In this document: piece after piece, positions 18,569 to 28,099 of the stretch
How the letters are laid out: every line of letters starts with the position of its first letter
How positions within the stretch are numbered: position 1 is the stretch's first letter
NCBI RefSeq assembly: GCF_019226825.1
Contig: NZ_CP076643.1
Location: 248,001-312,000 of the forward strand
Length of the DNA stretch: 64,000 nucleotides
Reading direction: 5' to 3'
Origin: Vibrio ostreae
GTDB taxonomy: Bacteria; Pseudomonadota; Gammaproteobacteria; Enterobacterales; Vibrionaceae
The notes under the pieces: model-generated
Told to the model about the DNA's origin: nothing
The model's database searches: none
Seen by the model: the letters and a program-made list of their open reading frames with translations, nothing else
Translations under genes and position numbers: made by a program

Positions 18569-18976
18569 ATGATAAAACTAATGAACGCGCTGATGACTCT
18601 GGGTCAGGTCACAGTATTAACCCTGATCTGGTTCATCGCCGATGAGCTGGTGGCACACTTCCATCTGCCATTGCCAGCTAATTTAACCGGCATGCTGATG
18701 CTGCTGGCCTTGGTGATGTGCCGAGTGGTCAAAGTGGACTGGTTCCGGCGTGGTGCCAGCTGGTTGCTGGCCGAGATGCTGCTGTTTTTTATTCCGGCTG
18801 TGGTGGCAGTGATCAATTATCAGGATATGCTCGCACAGCAAGGGTTGCGCATTCTGCTGGTGCTGGTATTGAGTACCATCATAGTGATTGCCTGTACGGC
18901 CTGGGTCGTTGACAAGCTGTATCGTTATGAGCTCAAAGTGGCGCGGCGGCGCAGTCAGTTAGGGCAGGAAGCATAA
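18569..18976 (+). CDS. lrgA: LrgA/CidA family membrane protein
   Basis: 135 aa from the ATG at 18569; the longer frame starts inside the promoter region. Four predicted membrane helices and the family motif LPLPANLTGMLMLLALV. LrgA/CidA proteins are holin-like, and LrgAB pairs have been linked to murein hydrolase control, overflow metabolism and pyruvate transport. It overlaps lrgB by 1 bp (TAATG). Confidence 0.85.
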   Translation: MIKLMNALMTLGQVTVLTLIWFIADELVAHFHLPLPANLTGMLMLLALVMCRVVKVDWFRRGASWLLAEMLLFFIPAVVAVINYQDMLAQQGLRILLVLVLSTIIVIACTAWVVDKLYRYELKVARRRSQLGQEA

Positions 18977-19674
18977 TGATGGCTGCCGGAACTTCGCTGT
19001 TGGGGGCAGTTTGTCTGTTAATGACATTAGTGCTCTATTTTGCTAGTAAGGCGCTCTATCGTCGTAAGCAGACTATGTTGTTGATGCCGTTATTGCTGGT
19101 ACCTGTGTTACTTATTCTGGTGGTGGTGGGTTTGCATATCTCTTATCAGGATTATATGGCCGAGTCACACTGGCTGGTATGGATGCTGGGCCCTGCCACG
19201 GTAGCGTTTGCGGTTCCTGTCTATGATAACCGACATTTGATCGCGCGCCACTGGCTCTCTTTATCAGCTGGCGTGGCGGTTTCTGTGGTGGTTGCGGTCA
19301 GCTCAACGGTATTCCTGGCCCGTTGGCTTGAGTTGCCGGAATTGCTGCAACGCAGCCTGGCGATGCGTTCAATCACGACCCCTTTTGCTGTCGAGGCCAC
19401 CAAGTCAGTCGGCGGACAAACCGATCTCACTGCGCTGTTTGTGGTGCTGACTGGGGTGATAGGTATGCTGGTCGGCGAGGTGATTTTTACCTTATTGTCG
19501 ATTCGCTCCCGTCTGGGACGTGGTGCCAGCTTAGGAGCCTCAGCCCATGGTGCTGGTACCGCTAAAGCCTATCAGCTTGGTCATTCCGAAGGGGTCGTCT
19601 CGAGCGTGGCGATGATGATAGCGGGAATTATCACCGTGCTGGTGGCACCGCTTATCGGTCAGGTGATGTGGTAA
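18976..19674 (+). CDS. lrgB: LrgB/CidB family membrane protein
   Basis: 232 aa, about seven hydrophobic segments. Typical LrgB motifs are LVWMLGPATVAFAVPVY, SITTPFAVEATKSVGG and GASAHGAGTAKAYQLG near the C-terminus. Partner of LrgA; the pair may form a transporter or channel for pyruvate-like metabolites. The ATG at 18976 overlaps the lrgA stop, with a second in-frame ATG 3 bp later. Confidence 0.87.
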   Translation: MMAAGTSLLGAVCLLMTLVLYFASKALYRRKQTMLLMPLLLVPVLLILVVVGLHISYQDYMAESHWLVWMLGPATVAFAVPVYDNRHLIARHWLSLSAGVAVSVVVAVSSTVFLARWLELPELLQRSLAMRSITTPFAVEATKSVGGQTDLTALFVVLTGVIGMLVGEVIFTLLSIRSRLGRGASLGASAHGAGTAKAYQLGHSEGVVSSVAMMIAGIITVLVAPLIGQVMW

Positions 19675-19700
19675 ATCTGCGCTAAGCGTAAGCGGATATA

Positions 19701-19727
19701 AAAAAACCCTGCCTGGCAGGGTTTTTT
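19701..19727. terminator. Bidirectional terminator between lrgB and fldA
   Basis: AAAAAACCCTGCC / GGCAGGGTTTTTT hairpin between convergent genes. Confidence 0.92.
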
Positions 19728-19744
19728 CAATCAGTGCGACAAGC

Positions 19745-20272
19745 TTAGTCTTCCAGCTCAGCCAGACACATCTCTTCGTAAACCTGGGTTACCCATTTGG
19801 TCACACGTTGCTCAGTCAGTTCTGGCTGACGGTCTTCATCAATACACAGGCCGATGAAGTGGTTTTCATCAACCAGCGCTTTCGACGCTTCAAACTCGTA
19901 ACCTTCTGTTGGCCAGTGACCCACAATGGTTGCGCCTTTGGCTTCAACGATGTCACGCACGGTGCCCATCGCGTCACAGAAGTACTCAGCGTAGTCTTCC
20001 TGGTCACCACAACCAAATACAGCGACGAGCTTGGTTGAAAAATCAATGGCTTCTAATTCAGGGAAAAAATCATCCCAGTCACATTGAGCTTCACCGTAAT
20101 ACCAGGTAGGGATACCGAGCAGCAACAGATCGAAGTTATCAATGTCTTCTTTGCTGCTTTTAGCAATATCTTGAACGTGAACCAGTTTTTTACCCAGTTG
20201 TTTCTGAATCATCTTTGCAATAGCTTCGGTGTTACCTGTATCGCTACCAAAAAAGATACCTACACTTGCCAT
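19745..20272 (-). CDS. fldA: Flavodoxin I
   Basis: 175 aa. FMN phosphate loop GSDTGNTEAIAK at residues 9-20, and the isoalloxazine-contact segments GIPTWYYGEAQCDWDDFF and GCGDQEDYAEYFCDAMG of long-chain flavodoxins. It carries electrons to enzymes such as ribonucleotide reductase activase, IspG/IspH and biotin synthase, and replaces ferredoxin in low iron. In E. coli fldA lies next to fur; here the two are 3 kb apart with lrgAB between them. Confidence 0.95.
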   Translation of the reverse strand: MASVGIFFGSDTGNTEAIAKMIQKQLGKKLVHVQDIAKSSKEDIDNFDLLLLGIPTWYYGEAQCDWDDFFPELEAIDFSTKLVAVFGCGDQEDYAEYFCDAMGTVRDIVEAKGATIVGHWPTEGYEFEASKALVDENHFIGLCIDEDRQPELTEQRVTKWVTQVYEEMCLAELED

Positions 20273-20325
20273 AGAGTCTTTACCTTTAAATTGTTATGGG
20301 TTGGCGCTGGTTGAACGCGCGGGCA

Positions 20326-20547
20326 TTAGCCAAGTCCGGTTCCTTCCCAACTCAGTTGGATAATGCCTTTGGCGATAAAGCCGGCACAACCTAAAAATAG
20401 AACAAGCCACACGATACGACGGCCAAATGGCGGAACATTACCTTGTTTTAAAACGTCTTTTATTGCCATTCCGATCAGAAAAAATATAGACGCAAACAGC
20501 AGATCGAGTCCGACAGACTCAAGCATGTTCATGTAGTCGTACAGCAT
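20326..20547 (-). CDS. DUF2788 family small membrane protein
   Basis: 73 aa with two hydrophobic helices (about residues 12-30 and 45-64) joined by a KQGNVPPFGRR loop, as in DUF2788 proteins that sit beside fldA in Vibrio and related genera. Function unknown. ATG at 20547, with another in-frame ATG at 20532; AAAGGACTACC lies just upstream of 20547. Probably co-transcribed with fldA, 53 bp downstream of it in the direction of transcription. Confidence 0.8.
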   Translation of the reverse strand: MLYDYMNMLESVGLDLLFASIFFLIGMAIKDVLKQGNVPPFGRRIVWLVLFLGCAGFIAKGIIQLSWEGTGLG

Positions 20548-20682
20548 GGTAGTCCTTTATGCCAATTTGCTTGCGCGCACTATACCATTGTTGTCGGGCA
20601 AAGTTAATGCGCGGATGAGAATCGATTTCACACTTGGCGGATGAGAAAAACCGCGATCAGCCGACAACTGCAGTGCGTTATC

Positions 20683-21447
20683 TCATGTGATGAATTTGCG
20701 TATCGCACGCAGTACTTCGGTTGGCTTTTCTGCATGTAGCCAGTGGCCGGTGTTGGCGATGACGTGGGCTTTCGCCTCGCTGAACTGGGCCTGAACCTCG
20801 CTCTGATGCTCGGCGGTCAGATAATCGGAGTCACCACCTTTAATGAACAGGGTCGGAATCGTGCAGCATGTGATCGGCTCCCAGCCCATAATGTGAGCGT
20901 AGTTGGCTTTGAGCGCGGTGACGTTGAAGCGCCAGGCCATGATGCCATCGCAGTTATACAGGGATTTACCCAGGAACTGACGTACACCGTCAAGCTCGAT
21001 GTGCTCGGCAAGAATCGCCATTGCTGCACTGCGCGAAGTCGGCTTTTGTTCTTCAACCGCGGTCAGACCGGCAAAAACCTGCTGGTGGCGATGTTCGCGG
21101 TAAGCATACGGGGCAATGTCCATTACCACCAGTTGACGCATACGATCGGCGGCGATATCGGCCAGTTTCATTGCCGTTTTTCCGCCCATGGAATGGCCGA
21201 CCACGATGGCATCACGAATATCAAGATGTTCGAGTAACTGTTTGATATCCTGAGCGAGCAGAGCGTAATTGTGCTGCTCACTGTGCAGTGACAAGCCATG
21301 GTTACGCAGATCGACACTCAGGACCTGATGATCGGTTTTCAGGTCGCGGGCCAGCAGGCCCAGGTTGTCCAGATTACCGAACAGGCCATGGATCAAGACG
21401 ACGGTGTGACCCTCACCTTCAAGTTTGTAATTCAGAAGTGCTGACAT
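20683..21447 (-). CDS. ybfF: Alpha/beta-hydrolase esterase YbfF
   Basis: 254 aa. Nucleophile Ser in GHSMGGKTAMKLA (about residue 86), oxyanion segment LIHGLFGNLDNLG near the N-terminus, and catalytic His in NTGHWLHAEKP near the C-terminus. E. coli YbfF is a small acyl-CoA or short-chain ester hydrolase; the natural substrate is uncertain. Divergent from seqA across 92 bp, as in E. coli. Confidence 0.9.
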   Translation of the reverse strand: MSALLNYKLEGEGHTVVLIHGLFGNLDNLGLLARDLKTDHQVLSVDLRNHGLSLHSEQHNYALLAQDIKQLLEHLDIRDAIVVGHSMGGKTAMKLADIAADRMRQLVVMDIAPYAYREHRHQQVFAGLTAVEEQKPTSRSAAMAILAEHIELDGVRQFLGKSLYNCDGIMAWRFNVTALKANYAHIMGWEPITCCTIPTLFIKGGDSDYLTAEHQSEVQAQFSEAKAHVIANTGHWLHAEKPTEVLRAIRKFIT

Positions 21448-21539
21448 TTTATCTTATTAGTAATGGGTTTAACGTAGAGTCTCGGCAAAGATCTCGCTAT
21501 AATCCCCCAGAGTTTAAACATTGAGATTGTGAAAAGCGA

Positions 21540-22079
21540 ATGAAAACAATTGAGGTAGATGAGGATCTATACCGTTACATTGCAAGCCAGACCCAACACA
21601 TCGGTGAGAGCGCGTCGGACATTCTGCGCCGCCTGTTGAAAGCGGATGGACAAAGCACTCCTGTTGCTCCTAAGTTGTCGGTGGAGCCGAAAGGTATAGT
21701 TGTGAGTAAAGATGCTGGGCAAGAAACGAAACTGGATGGCGTGAAAGAGATGCGCGCTCTGCTGATTTCAGACGAATTTGCTGGTCTGAAAAAAGCGGTT
21801 GATCGTTTTATGCTGGTGCTTTCCACTCTTCATCGCATCGATCCTGCCAGCTTTTCTGACGCCACGTTAGTGAAGGGCCGCAAACGTGTTTATTTTGCGG
21901 ACAATGAGCAGACCCTGCTGGCCAACGGTCAAACGACGAAGCCCAAGGCGATTCCGAATACCCCGTTCTGGGTGATCACCAATAATAATACCAGCCGTAA
22001 ACAGCAAATGATTGAGCAGGTCATGCTGCGTATGAACTTCCCGGCTGAGATTATTGAAAAGGTCACTCAATCTATTTGA
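21540..22079 (+). CDS. seqA: Replication initiation negative modulator SeqA
   Basis: 179 aa. N-terminal oligomerisation domain (MKTIEVDEDLYRYIASQT), a variable linker, and a C-terminal domain with KGRKRVYFADNEQTLL and TPFWVITNNNTSRKQQM that reads hemimethylated GATC pairs. SeqA sequesters the origin after firing and organises new DNA. ATG at 21540 behind GAAAAGCGA. Next to pgm, as in E. coli. Confidence 0.96.
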   Translation: MKTIEVDEDLYRYIASQTQHIGESASDILRRLLKADGQSTPVAPKLSVEPKGIVVSKDAGQETKLDGVKEMRALLISDEFAGLKKAVDRFMLVLSTLHRIDPASFSDATLVKGRKRVYFADNEQTLLANGQTTKPKAIPNTPFWVITNNNTSRKQQMIEQVMLRMNFPAEIIEKVTQSI

Positions 22080-22109
22080 TTATATTGATCAAGCCCTAAA
22101 AGTCTGACT

Positions 22110-22157
22110 AAAACCTCATAATATGCAATCTAAACTGCGTATTATGGGGTTTTTTAT
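22110..22157 (+). terminator. Terminator between seqA and pgm
   Basis: AAAACCTCATAATA / TATTATGGGGTTTTTT stem with one G-T pair and a T run. It partly uncouples pgm from seqA. Confidence 0.8.
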
Positions 22158-22186
22158 TTGTCGTTATTTCTGAAAGGATGTCTCCT

Positions 22187-23833
22187 ATGCCAATGCACCC
22201 ACGTGCAGGACAAAAAGCCCAACAGCAGGACCTGCATAATATTCCCGCGCTTGTTGCTAACTACTATCTGTTGCAGCCTGATCCAAGCAATCCGCAACAC
22301 AAAGTGGAATTTGGCACCTCAGGGCATCGCGGTACTGCGGATAAATCCACATTTAACGAGAACCATATTCTGGCGATCGCCCAGGCGATCGTTGAAGTCC
22401 GTACCGAGCAAAAGACTTCAGGTCCGCTGTTCGTTGGTAAAGATACCCATGCGTTGTCTGAACCTGCCTTCAGCAGCGTGATCGAAGTCCTGATTGCCAA
22501 CGGCGTTGAAGTGATTGTTCAGCAGGACAACGGTTATACGCCGACGCCGGGTATTTCCCATGCCATTTTGACCTACAACCGTGACCACGCCGAAAAAGCG
22601 GATGGTATCGTCATTACCCCGTCGCACAACCCGCCCCAGGACGGCGGCATCAAATATAACCCGACTCATGGCGGCCCGGCGGAAGGTGAACTGACCCAGG
22701 CGATTGAAAACCGTGCTAATCAGCTGATTGCCGAGGGGATGAAGGGAGTAAAACGCCTGCCGATTGGCGAGGCGAAACAGTCTGCATTGTTTAAACGGGT
22801 GGATTTGGTTAAGCCTTATATTGACGACCTGGTGAATGTGGTTGATATGGCGGCGATTCAAAAAGCTAACCTGAAACTGGGTGTGGACCCACTCGGCGGC
22901 AGTGGTATTGATTATTGGCGCCAGATCGGGAAGGCCTACAATCTGAATCTGACCCTGGTCAGTGAAGCGATTGATCCCAGCTTCCAGTTCATGTCACTGG
23001 ATAAAGACGGTGTCATTCGTATGGACTGTTCTTCGCCGTATGCGATGGCCGGTCTGCTGGCATTGAAAGATGAGTACGACCTGGCGTTTGGCAATGACCC
23101 GGATTATGACCGTCATGGCATCGTGACTCCGAAAGGTTTGATGAATCCGAACCACTTCCTTGCGGTGTGTATCGATTACCTGTACCGCCATCGTGACGGC
23201 TGGGGTAAAGATGTCGCTGTCGGTAAAACCCTGGTTTCTAGTGCCATGATCGACAAAGTGGTGGCGGATTTGGGCCGTGAACTGTGCGAAGTGCCGGTCG
23301 GCTTCAAATGGTTTGTAGATGGGCTGTACAACGGCAGCTTTGGTTTTGGTGGTGAAGAGAGCGCTGGCGCCTCTTTCCTGCGTAAAGATGGTACGCCGTG
23401 GTCAACCGACAAAGACGGCATCATTCTGTGTTTGCTGGCCGCGGAAATTACGGCTGTGACCGGTAAAACGCCGCAGCAGTACTATGACGAGCTGGCGGCC
23501 AAACATGGTGATTCACACTACAACCGGATTCAGGCGGTCGCGAACGGCCCGCAAAAAGAGGTATTGAAAAAGCTGTCACCTGAAATGGTGTCAGCCCAGA
23601 CTCTGGCTGGTGATGCGATTACTGCCCGTCTTACCCATGCGCCGGGCAATGGTGCAGCGATTGGCGGCCTGAAAGTGACCAGTGATTTTGGCTGGTTTGC
23701 GGCGCGTCCTTCCGGCACCGAAGATATCTACAAGATTTACTGTGAGAGTTTCAAAGGTGAAGCGCATCTGCAGCAAATAGAGCAAGAAGCTCAGGATATC
23801 GTGAACCAGGTGTTTAAAGACGCCGGACTGTGA
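22187..23833 (+). CDS. pgm: Phosphoglucomutase, alpha-D-glucose phosphate-specific
   Basis: 548 aa from the ATG at 22187 (MPMHPRAGQ). AAAGGA at 22173-22178 gives it proper spacing, while the earlier ATG at 22178 would overlap that site. The phosphoserine loop [11 protein letters not shown], metal loop [11 protein letters not shown], sugar loop [11 protein letters not shown] and phosphate loop [12 protein letters not shown] are all present. It interconverts glucose-1- and glucose-6-phosphate for glycogen and UDP-glucose synthesis. Confidence 0.95.
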   Translation: MPMHPRAGQKAQQQDLHNIPALVANYYLLQPDPSNPQHKVEFGTSGHRGTADKSTFNENHILAIAQAIVEVRTEQKTSGPLFVGKDTHALSEPAFSSVIEVLIANGVEVIVQQDNGYTPTPGISHAILTYNRDHAEKADGIVITPSHNPPQDGGIKYNPTHGGPAEGELTQAIENRANQLIAEGMKGVKRLPIGEAKQSALFKRVDLVKPYIDDLVNVVDMAAIQKANLKLGVDPLGGSGIDYWRQIGKAYNLNLTLVSEAIDPSFQFMSLDKDGVIRMDCSSPYAMAGLLALKDEYDLAFGNDPDYDRHGIVTPKGLMNPNHFLAVCIDYLYRHRDGWGKDVAVGKTLVSSAMIDKVVADLGRELCEVPVGFKWFVDGLYNGSFGFGGEESAGASFLRKDGTPWSTDKDGIILCLLAAEITAVTGKTPQQYYDELAAKHGDSHYNRIQAVANGPQKEVLKKLSPEMVSAQTLAGDAITARLTHAPGNGAAIGGLKVTSDFGWFAARPSGTEDIYKIYCESFKGEAHLQQIEQEAQDIVNQVFKDAGL

Positions 23834-23867
23834 TCGGCTGAGTGAGGCGGTTGAAGACTATGACGTG

Positions 23868-23893
23868 AAGAGGCGCACTGAGCGCCTCTTTTT
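23868..23893 (+). terminator. Terminator after pgm
   Basis: AAGAGGCGC / GCGCCTCTT hairpin with TTTTT, between convergent pgm and the DUF1853 gene. Confidence 0.88.
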
Positions 23894-23951
23894 ATCTCTG
23901 CAGTTTCCGGTTTGTCTGCCCGAGTACAGCGTGATTGTCGAGGCGTTCGGA

Positions 23952-24710
23952 TTACGCGCCGATATTGTGGGGCCAGTCGCGAGGAACCACAAACCAGAAT
24001 TGGCCGGATTCACTCTGGCAGTGGACAAAACCGTCGGCGTCGCCGTGAAAACGCTCGGTATCCGCGCTGCGCCCGGTCAGCCATTGTGATTTGTCCAGCA
24101 GGTAAAGTGGTTCTTCTATCTGAGCGAACTGATGATCATAACACCAGTATCCGCTGACCTGCGACTGATTGAGGCGAAAGCCCAGACAGTCTTCGGGCAC
24201 GGTTTCCGGCTCGAACGGATTGACGTACAGACGTCCCTGCATCAGCAAATTGGGTTGTGCATTGGCCCATAAAGGATAGGTTTTGATGAACGCATCGTTG
24301 GTTGACATCGGCAACTGGTGGTTGAGCATATGGGCCAGTTTGAGATCCAGTCGGTCCTGGGCATTCGGGCCGTACCATAGCCCATTCTGGAGCAGATAAA
24401 ACTTTACCGCGACTTCCCAGTGCTCATACTGCTCGGTTTTGCTGTTTTTAACGATAAAATCGATGGAGCCCAGTGTACGGCCATGTTGATTGAGCTGAAT
24501 CTCGTCCGATACAGAGTGATAACGCGGCGTGGCAGAGAAGAGTTGCAAACATAAATGCTGATAAAGAAAGCCCAGACGGCGGTTGCCCTGATATTCAGCC
24601 CATTTCTGCGAAGCGGGCTTACGAAATGGCGGTGTGCCGGCAATCGGCGGGGCAGATTCAAACAGTGATGGGGTAGTGGCTACCCAGTGGGTGAGTTGTT
24701 CCAGATCCAT
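23952..24710 (-). CDS. DUF1853 family protein
   Basis: 252 aa soluble protein. Conserved family segments are GNRRLGFLYQHL, GSIDFIVKN, HWEVAVKFYLL and WYGPNAQDRLDLKLAHM. The ID...EVAVK arrangement resembles a PD-(D/E)XK nuclease core, which is only a suggestion. Function unknown. Divergent from the Nif3-family gene and convergent with pgm. Confidence 0.8.
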   Translation of the reverse strand: MDLEQLTHWVATTPSLFESAPPIAGTPPFRKPASQKWAEYQGNRRLGFLYQHLCLQLFSATPRYHSVSDEIQLNQHGRTLGSIDFIVKNSKTEQYEHWEVAVKFYLLQNGLWYGPNAQDRLDLKLAHMLNHQLPMSTNDAFIKTYPLWANAQPNLLMQGRLYVNPFEPETVPEDCLGFRLNQSQVSGYWCYDHQFAQIEEPLYLLDKSQWLTGRSADTERFHGDADGFVHCQSESGQFWFVVPRDWPHNIGA

Positions 24711-24838
24711 AATTGTCTCGTTCCGTCAGTGTTCTTTTCGACATTTTAGCGCGAAATTGGTAGCGTAAGCGGGAAATTGTCAGTTTTAAAATGAAAATGT
24801 TATAACCACGCCATGAATATCAGGCAATGGGATCAATG

Positions 24839-25597
24839 ATGAATAATTTACAACTTGAAATGTTGCTCAATGACACGCTGTCGCCACAGCTGATTAAAGA
24901 TTATTGCCCGAACGGTTTGCAGGTTGAGGGTAAATCGGAAGTCAAAAAAATTGTTACCGGTGTGACAGCATCTAAGGCGCTGATAGAAAAAGCGATAGAG
25001 CTTAATGCTGATGCGTTGCTGGTCCATCATGGCTATTTCTGGAAAGGTGAAAATGAGGCGATTCGCGGTATGAAAGGTACGCGCATCCGTCAGTTAATTA
25101 AGCATGATATCAACCTGCTGGCCTATCATTTACCACTTGATATCCATCCTGAGCTGGGTAATAACGCGCAACTGGCCAAGCGACTGGGTATTAAGGTTGA
25201 AGGTGGACTTGAAGGGCATCCGCAATCGGTGGCGATGTATGGTTCATTGGCTGAGGCGCTCAGCGGAGATCAATTGGCACAGCGTATCAGCCAGGTACTC
25301 AGCCGGGCACCGCTGCACATTGCCCCGGAGATGGCAGACAAACCGATTAAAAAAGTCGCCTGGTGTACCGGTGGTGGTCAGGATTATATTGAACTGGCGG
25401 CAGCGCAGGGTATGGATGCGTTTATCTCCGGTGAAATCTCAGAACGCACCACATACAGTGCTCGTGAGCTTAACATTCATTATTTCTCTGCGGGCCATCA
25501 TGCTACGGAACGCTATGGGGTGAAGGCGCTGGGGGAGTGGCTGGCGGCCGAGCACGGATTTGAGGTTGAATTTGTCGATATTGATAATCCGGTATAA
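24839..25597 (+). CDS. Nif3-like dinuclear metal-centre protein (YbgI family)
   Basis: 252 aa from the ATG at 24839 (MNNLQLEMLLNDTL), which matches the E. coli YbgI start; ATGs at 24836 and 24827 are also in frame. Metal ligands are seen in VHHGYFWKGE, YHLPLDIHPELGNNAQLA and SAGHHATERYG. YbgI forms a hexameric toroid with a di-metal site. Databases often name it GTP cyclohydrolase 1 type 2, but its role is not settled. Confidence 0.88.
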   Translation: MNNLQLEMLLNDTLSPQLIKDYCPNGLQVEGKSEVKKIVTGVTASKALIEKAIELNADALLVHHGYFWKGENEAIRGMKGTRIRQLIKHDINLLAYHLPLDIHPELGNNAQLAKRLGIKVEGGLEGHPQSVAMYGSLAEALSGDQLAQRISQVLSRAPLHIAPEMADKPIKKVAWCTGGGQDYIELAAAQGMDAFISGEISERTTYSARELNIHYFSAGHHATERYGVKALGEWLAAEHGFEVEFVDIDNPV

Positions 25598-25631
25598 CGG
25601 ACAATCTGAACTCAATGCGCGATACTAATGA

Positions 25632-25658
25632 AAAGAGCGAGGCCTGGCCTCGCTCTTT
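25632..25658. terminator. Bidirectional terminator between the Nif3-family gene and gltA
   Basis: AAAGAGCGAGGC / GCCTCGCTCTTT perfect 12-bp stem with a CTG loop between convergent genes. Confidence 0.88.
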
Positions 25659-25684
25659 GTTATCACACAACAAACATCTGGCTA

Positions 25685-26974
25685 TTATTCGCGTTCGTGC
25701 AGAGGCACGAAGTCACGCAGACCCTGACCAGTGTACAGCTGACGTGGACGACCGATACGGCTGCCCGGGTCGCTGTGCATTTCATTCCAGTGAGCAATCC
25801 AGCCGATAGTCCGCGACATCGCGAAGATTACAGTGAACATAGACACCGGGATACCGATCGCTTTCAGAATAATACCGGAATAGAAGTCTACGTTCGGGTA
25901 GAGTTTCTTCTCGATGAAGTATTCATCAGACAGAGCGATACGCTCAAGTTCCATCGCCACATCCAGCAGTGGATCCTTGATGCTGAGCTCTTTCAGCACT
26001 TCGTGACACGCTTCGCGCATTACAGTTGCACGCGGGTCATAGTTTTTGTACACGCGGTGACCGAAGCCCATCAGACGGAATGGGTCATCTTTGTCTTTCG
26101 CACGTTCAACATACTCAGGGATCTGATCAACTGACCCAATCTCTTCCAGCATACGCAGACACGCTTCGTTCGCGCCGCCGTGAGCCGGACCCCATAGCGA
26201 TGCAATACCGGCGGCAATACATGCAAATGGGTTAGCACCAGAAGAACCAGCCAGACGAACTGTTGACGTCGAGGCGTTTTGTTCATGGTCTGCGTGCAGA
26301 GTAAAGATCTTGTCCATCGCACGGGCGACAACCGGGTTCACTTCGTACTCCTCACATGGTGTTGCGAACATCATGTGCAGGAAGTTTTCAGCGTAGCCCA
26401 GATCATTGCGTGGGTAGATAAACGGTTGACCTGTTGAGTATTTATAACACATTGCTGCCAGTGTAGGCATTTTAGACAGTAGACGGTACGCAGCGATTTC
26501 CCGGTGCGAGTCGTTGTTGATGTCCAGTGAATCATGGTAGAAGGCTGCCAGGGCACCCACCACGCCACACATTACTGCCATTGGGTGAGCATCACGACGG
26601 AAGCCGTGGAAAAAGCTTGCGATTTGCTCATGGACCATAGTGTGACGAGTAACGGTACGTTTGAATTCTTCGTACTGATCGCGATTAGGGGCTTCACCGT
26701 AAAGCAGAATATAACACACTTCTAGGTAATCAGCGTTATTGGCTAACTGGTCGATAGGGAAACCGCGGTGTAGCAGAACACCTTTGTCACCATCGATATA
26801 AGTGATTTGAGATTCACAAGATGCAGTGGCAAGAAAACCAGGGTCAAAAGTGAAGTAACCATTTGAACCTAATTTACGAACGTCGATTACCTGAGGGCCC
26901 AGTGAGCCATCCATAATCGGCAGTTCGATTGGCGCTTTGCCTTCGATATGAAGGGTCGCTTTCTTATCTGCCAT
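25685..26974 (-). CDS. gltA: Citrate synthase, type II
   Basis: 429 aa, the length of the NADH-inhibited hexameric Gram-negative enzyme. N-terminal beta domain ([15 protein letters not shown]), the [20 protein letters not shown] active-site segment, and [14 protein letters not shown] with catalytic His and Arg. It condenses oxaloacetate with acetyl-CoA. ATG at 26974 behind AAAGGAGATTGTT. Divergent from sdhC, so both arms of the TCA cluster read outward from 26975-27368. Confidence 0.97.
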   Translation of the reverse strand: MADKKATLHIEGKAPIELPIMDGSLGPQVIDVRKLGSNGYFTFDPGFLATASCESQITYIDGDKGVLLHRGFPIDQLANNADYLEVCYILLYGEAPNRDQYEEFKRTVTRHTMVHEQIASFFHGFRRDAHPMAVMCGVVGALAAFYHDSLDINNDSHREIAAYRLLSKMPTLAAMCYKYSTGQPFIYPRNDLGYAENFLHMMFATPCEEYEVNPVVARAMDKIFTLHADHEQNASTSTVRLAGSSGANPFACIAAGIASLWGPAHGGANEACLRMLEEIGSVDQIPEYVERAKDKDDPFRLMGFGHRVYKNYDPRATVMREACHEVLKELSIKDPLLDVAMELERIALSDEYFIEKKLYPNVDFYSGIILKAIGIPVSMFTVIFAMSRTIGWIAHWNEMHSDPGSRIGRPRQLYTGQGLRDFVPLHERE

Positions 26975-27248
26975 AACAATCTCCTTTGTTTATTATTTAA
27001 TCCGTCCAGGATGTTTGTGTGCCATTCTTGTACGTCTGATCTTGGTTAAAGTCAATTAATCTCACCCGATGTGTGCACTTACTTTGATTTTTTATACATA
27101 TAAAGTTAAAAATCTGTTCTGTGTAGCAAAAATTGTTACATCAATTGTTGTAGAATGTTGCTAGCCGTATATTGGCGTGGCAAATTTTGGTGGAAACCTT
27201 ATAAATTAAGGGTTAGCTATAACGGTGAGGTGATAGCTTCTCTCCTTT

Positions 27249-27263
27249 GTTAACAAATGTTTT
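27249..27263 (+). promoter_or_regulatory. Second, weaker ArcA-like direct repeat
   Basis: GTTAACAAATGTTTT: a GTTAA half-site followed 10 bp later by a degraded one. It may widen the ArcA-bound region before sdhC. Confidence 0.4.
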
Positions 27264-27295
27264 ACAATCTTATTCCGGTGTTTAAGCGGGTAAAG

Positions 27296-27310
27296 GTTAA
27301 ATAAATGTTA
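27296..27310 (+). promoter_or_regulatory. ArcA box upstream of sdhC
   Basis: GTTAAATAAATGTTA matches the 15-bp E. coli ArcA-P consensus GTTAATTAAATGTTA at 14 positions: two GTTAA direct repeats 11 bp apart. It lies 59 bp before the sdhC start, where oxygen-limited repression of the succinate dehydrogenase and 2-oxoglutarate dehydrogenase genes would act. Confidence 0.75.
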
Positions 27311-27368
27311 ACTTTTGTGGGTTTGCCACCAAATTTCATCCATAACTATAAATGCTCAATGGAGCTGA

Positions 27369-27761
27369 GTGAGCAAGCCCGTGAAAGAAAGAAAGTCTAG
27401 ACCTGTTAATTTAGATCTGCAGACCATCAGCTTTCCGATCACAGCAATCGCTTCTATCCTTCACCGCGTGGCGGGGGTTATTACGTTTGTAGCAATCGGA
27501 ATTCTGCTTTGGTTATTATCCATGTCATTATCCTCCCAAGAAGGGTTCATCGAAGCGAGCGATATCGTTGGCGGTTTCTTCGTGAAATTTATTCTGTGGG
27601 GTATTCTGACCGCATTGGCGTACCACATCGCTGGTGGTGTTCGTCATTTACTTATGGACCTTGGCTATTTTGAAGAGCTTGAGTCTGGTGCGCAGAGCGC
27701 GAAAGTGGCGTTCGGCGCTACTGTGGTTCTCTCTCTGTTGGCGGGGGTTTTGGTATGGTAA
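27369..27761 (+). CDS. sdhC: Succinate dehydrogenase cytochrome b556 subunit
   Basis: 130 aa, GTG start at 27369 behind GGAGCTGA. Three membrane helices; SILHRVAGV carries the quinone-site Ser/Arg region and the haem-ligand His is in AYHIAGGVRHLLMD. It anchors SdhAB with SdhD. The stop overlaps the sdhD start by 7 bp. Confidence 0.95.
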   Translation: MSKPVKERKSRPVNLDLQTISFPITAIASILHRVAGVITFVAIGILLWLLSMSLSSQEGFIEASDIVGGFFVKFILWGILTALAYHIAGGVRHLLMDLGYFEELESGAQSAKVAFGATVVLSLLAGVLVW

Positions 27762-28099
27762 AACACGTTTCCTCATTTGGTCGTAACGGGGTTCATGATT
27801 TTCTGTTGATTCGCGCCAGCGCAATCATCATGACTCTGTACACCATCTATATCGTTGCCTTTTGTGCATTTACTGATATCTCTTACGTTTCCTGGACCGA
27901 GTTCTTCGGCGGCACGTTTACCAAAGTGTTCACTATGCTGGCCTTGGTATGCATCCTTATCCACGGCTGGATCGGCTTGTGGCAGGTTCTGACCGACTAC
28001 GTCAAGTGCGCTAAACTGCGTGGCGGTTTGCAGCTTGTCGTGATCGCCGTGTTGTTCGGATACTTTTTCTCTGGCCTATTTGTATTGTGGGGTGCGTAA
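27755..28099 (+). CDS. sdhD: Succinate dehydrogenase membrane anchor subunit
   Basis: 114 aa with three membrane helices and the conserved GRNGVHDFLLIRASAI start. The second haem ligand is expected in the ILIHGWIGLWQVLTDYVK helix. It forms the quinone-reducing membrane part of complex II with SdhC. Directly abuts sdhA. Confidence 0.94.
   Translation: MVKHVSSFGRNGVHDFLLIRASAIIMTLYTIYIVAFCAFTDISYVSWTEFFGGTFTKVFTMLALVCILIHGWIGLWQVLTDYVKCAKLRGGLQLVVIAVLFGYFFSGLFVLWGA

Larger units (their letters stand above)
26975..27368. other. gltA-sdhC divergent control region
   Basis: 394 bp with no credible gene. AT-rich, with several GTTAA elements (27249, 27296, 27307) on the sdhC side. A sigma-70-like TTGCCA-N18-TATAAA (27323-27352) lies close to the sdhC start, although it would leave only about 10 nt of leader. 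Confidence 0.7.
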
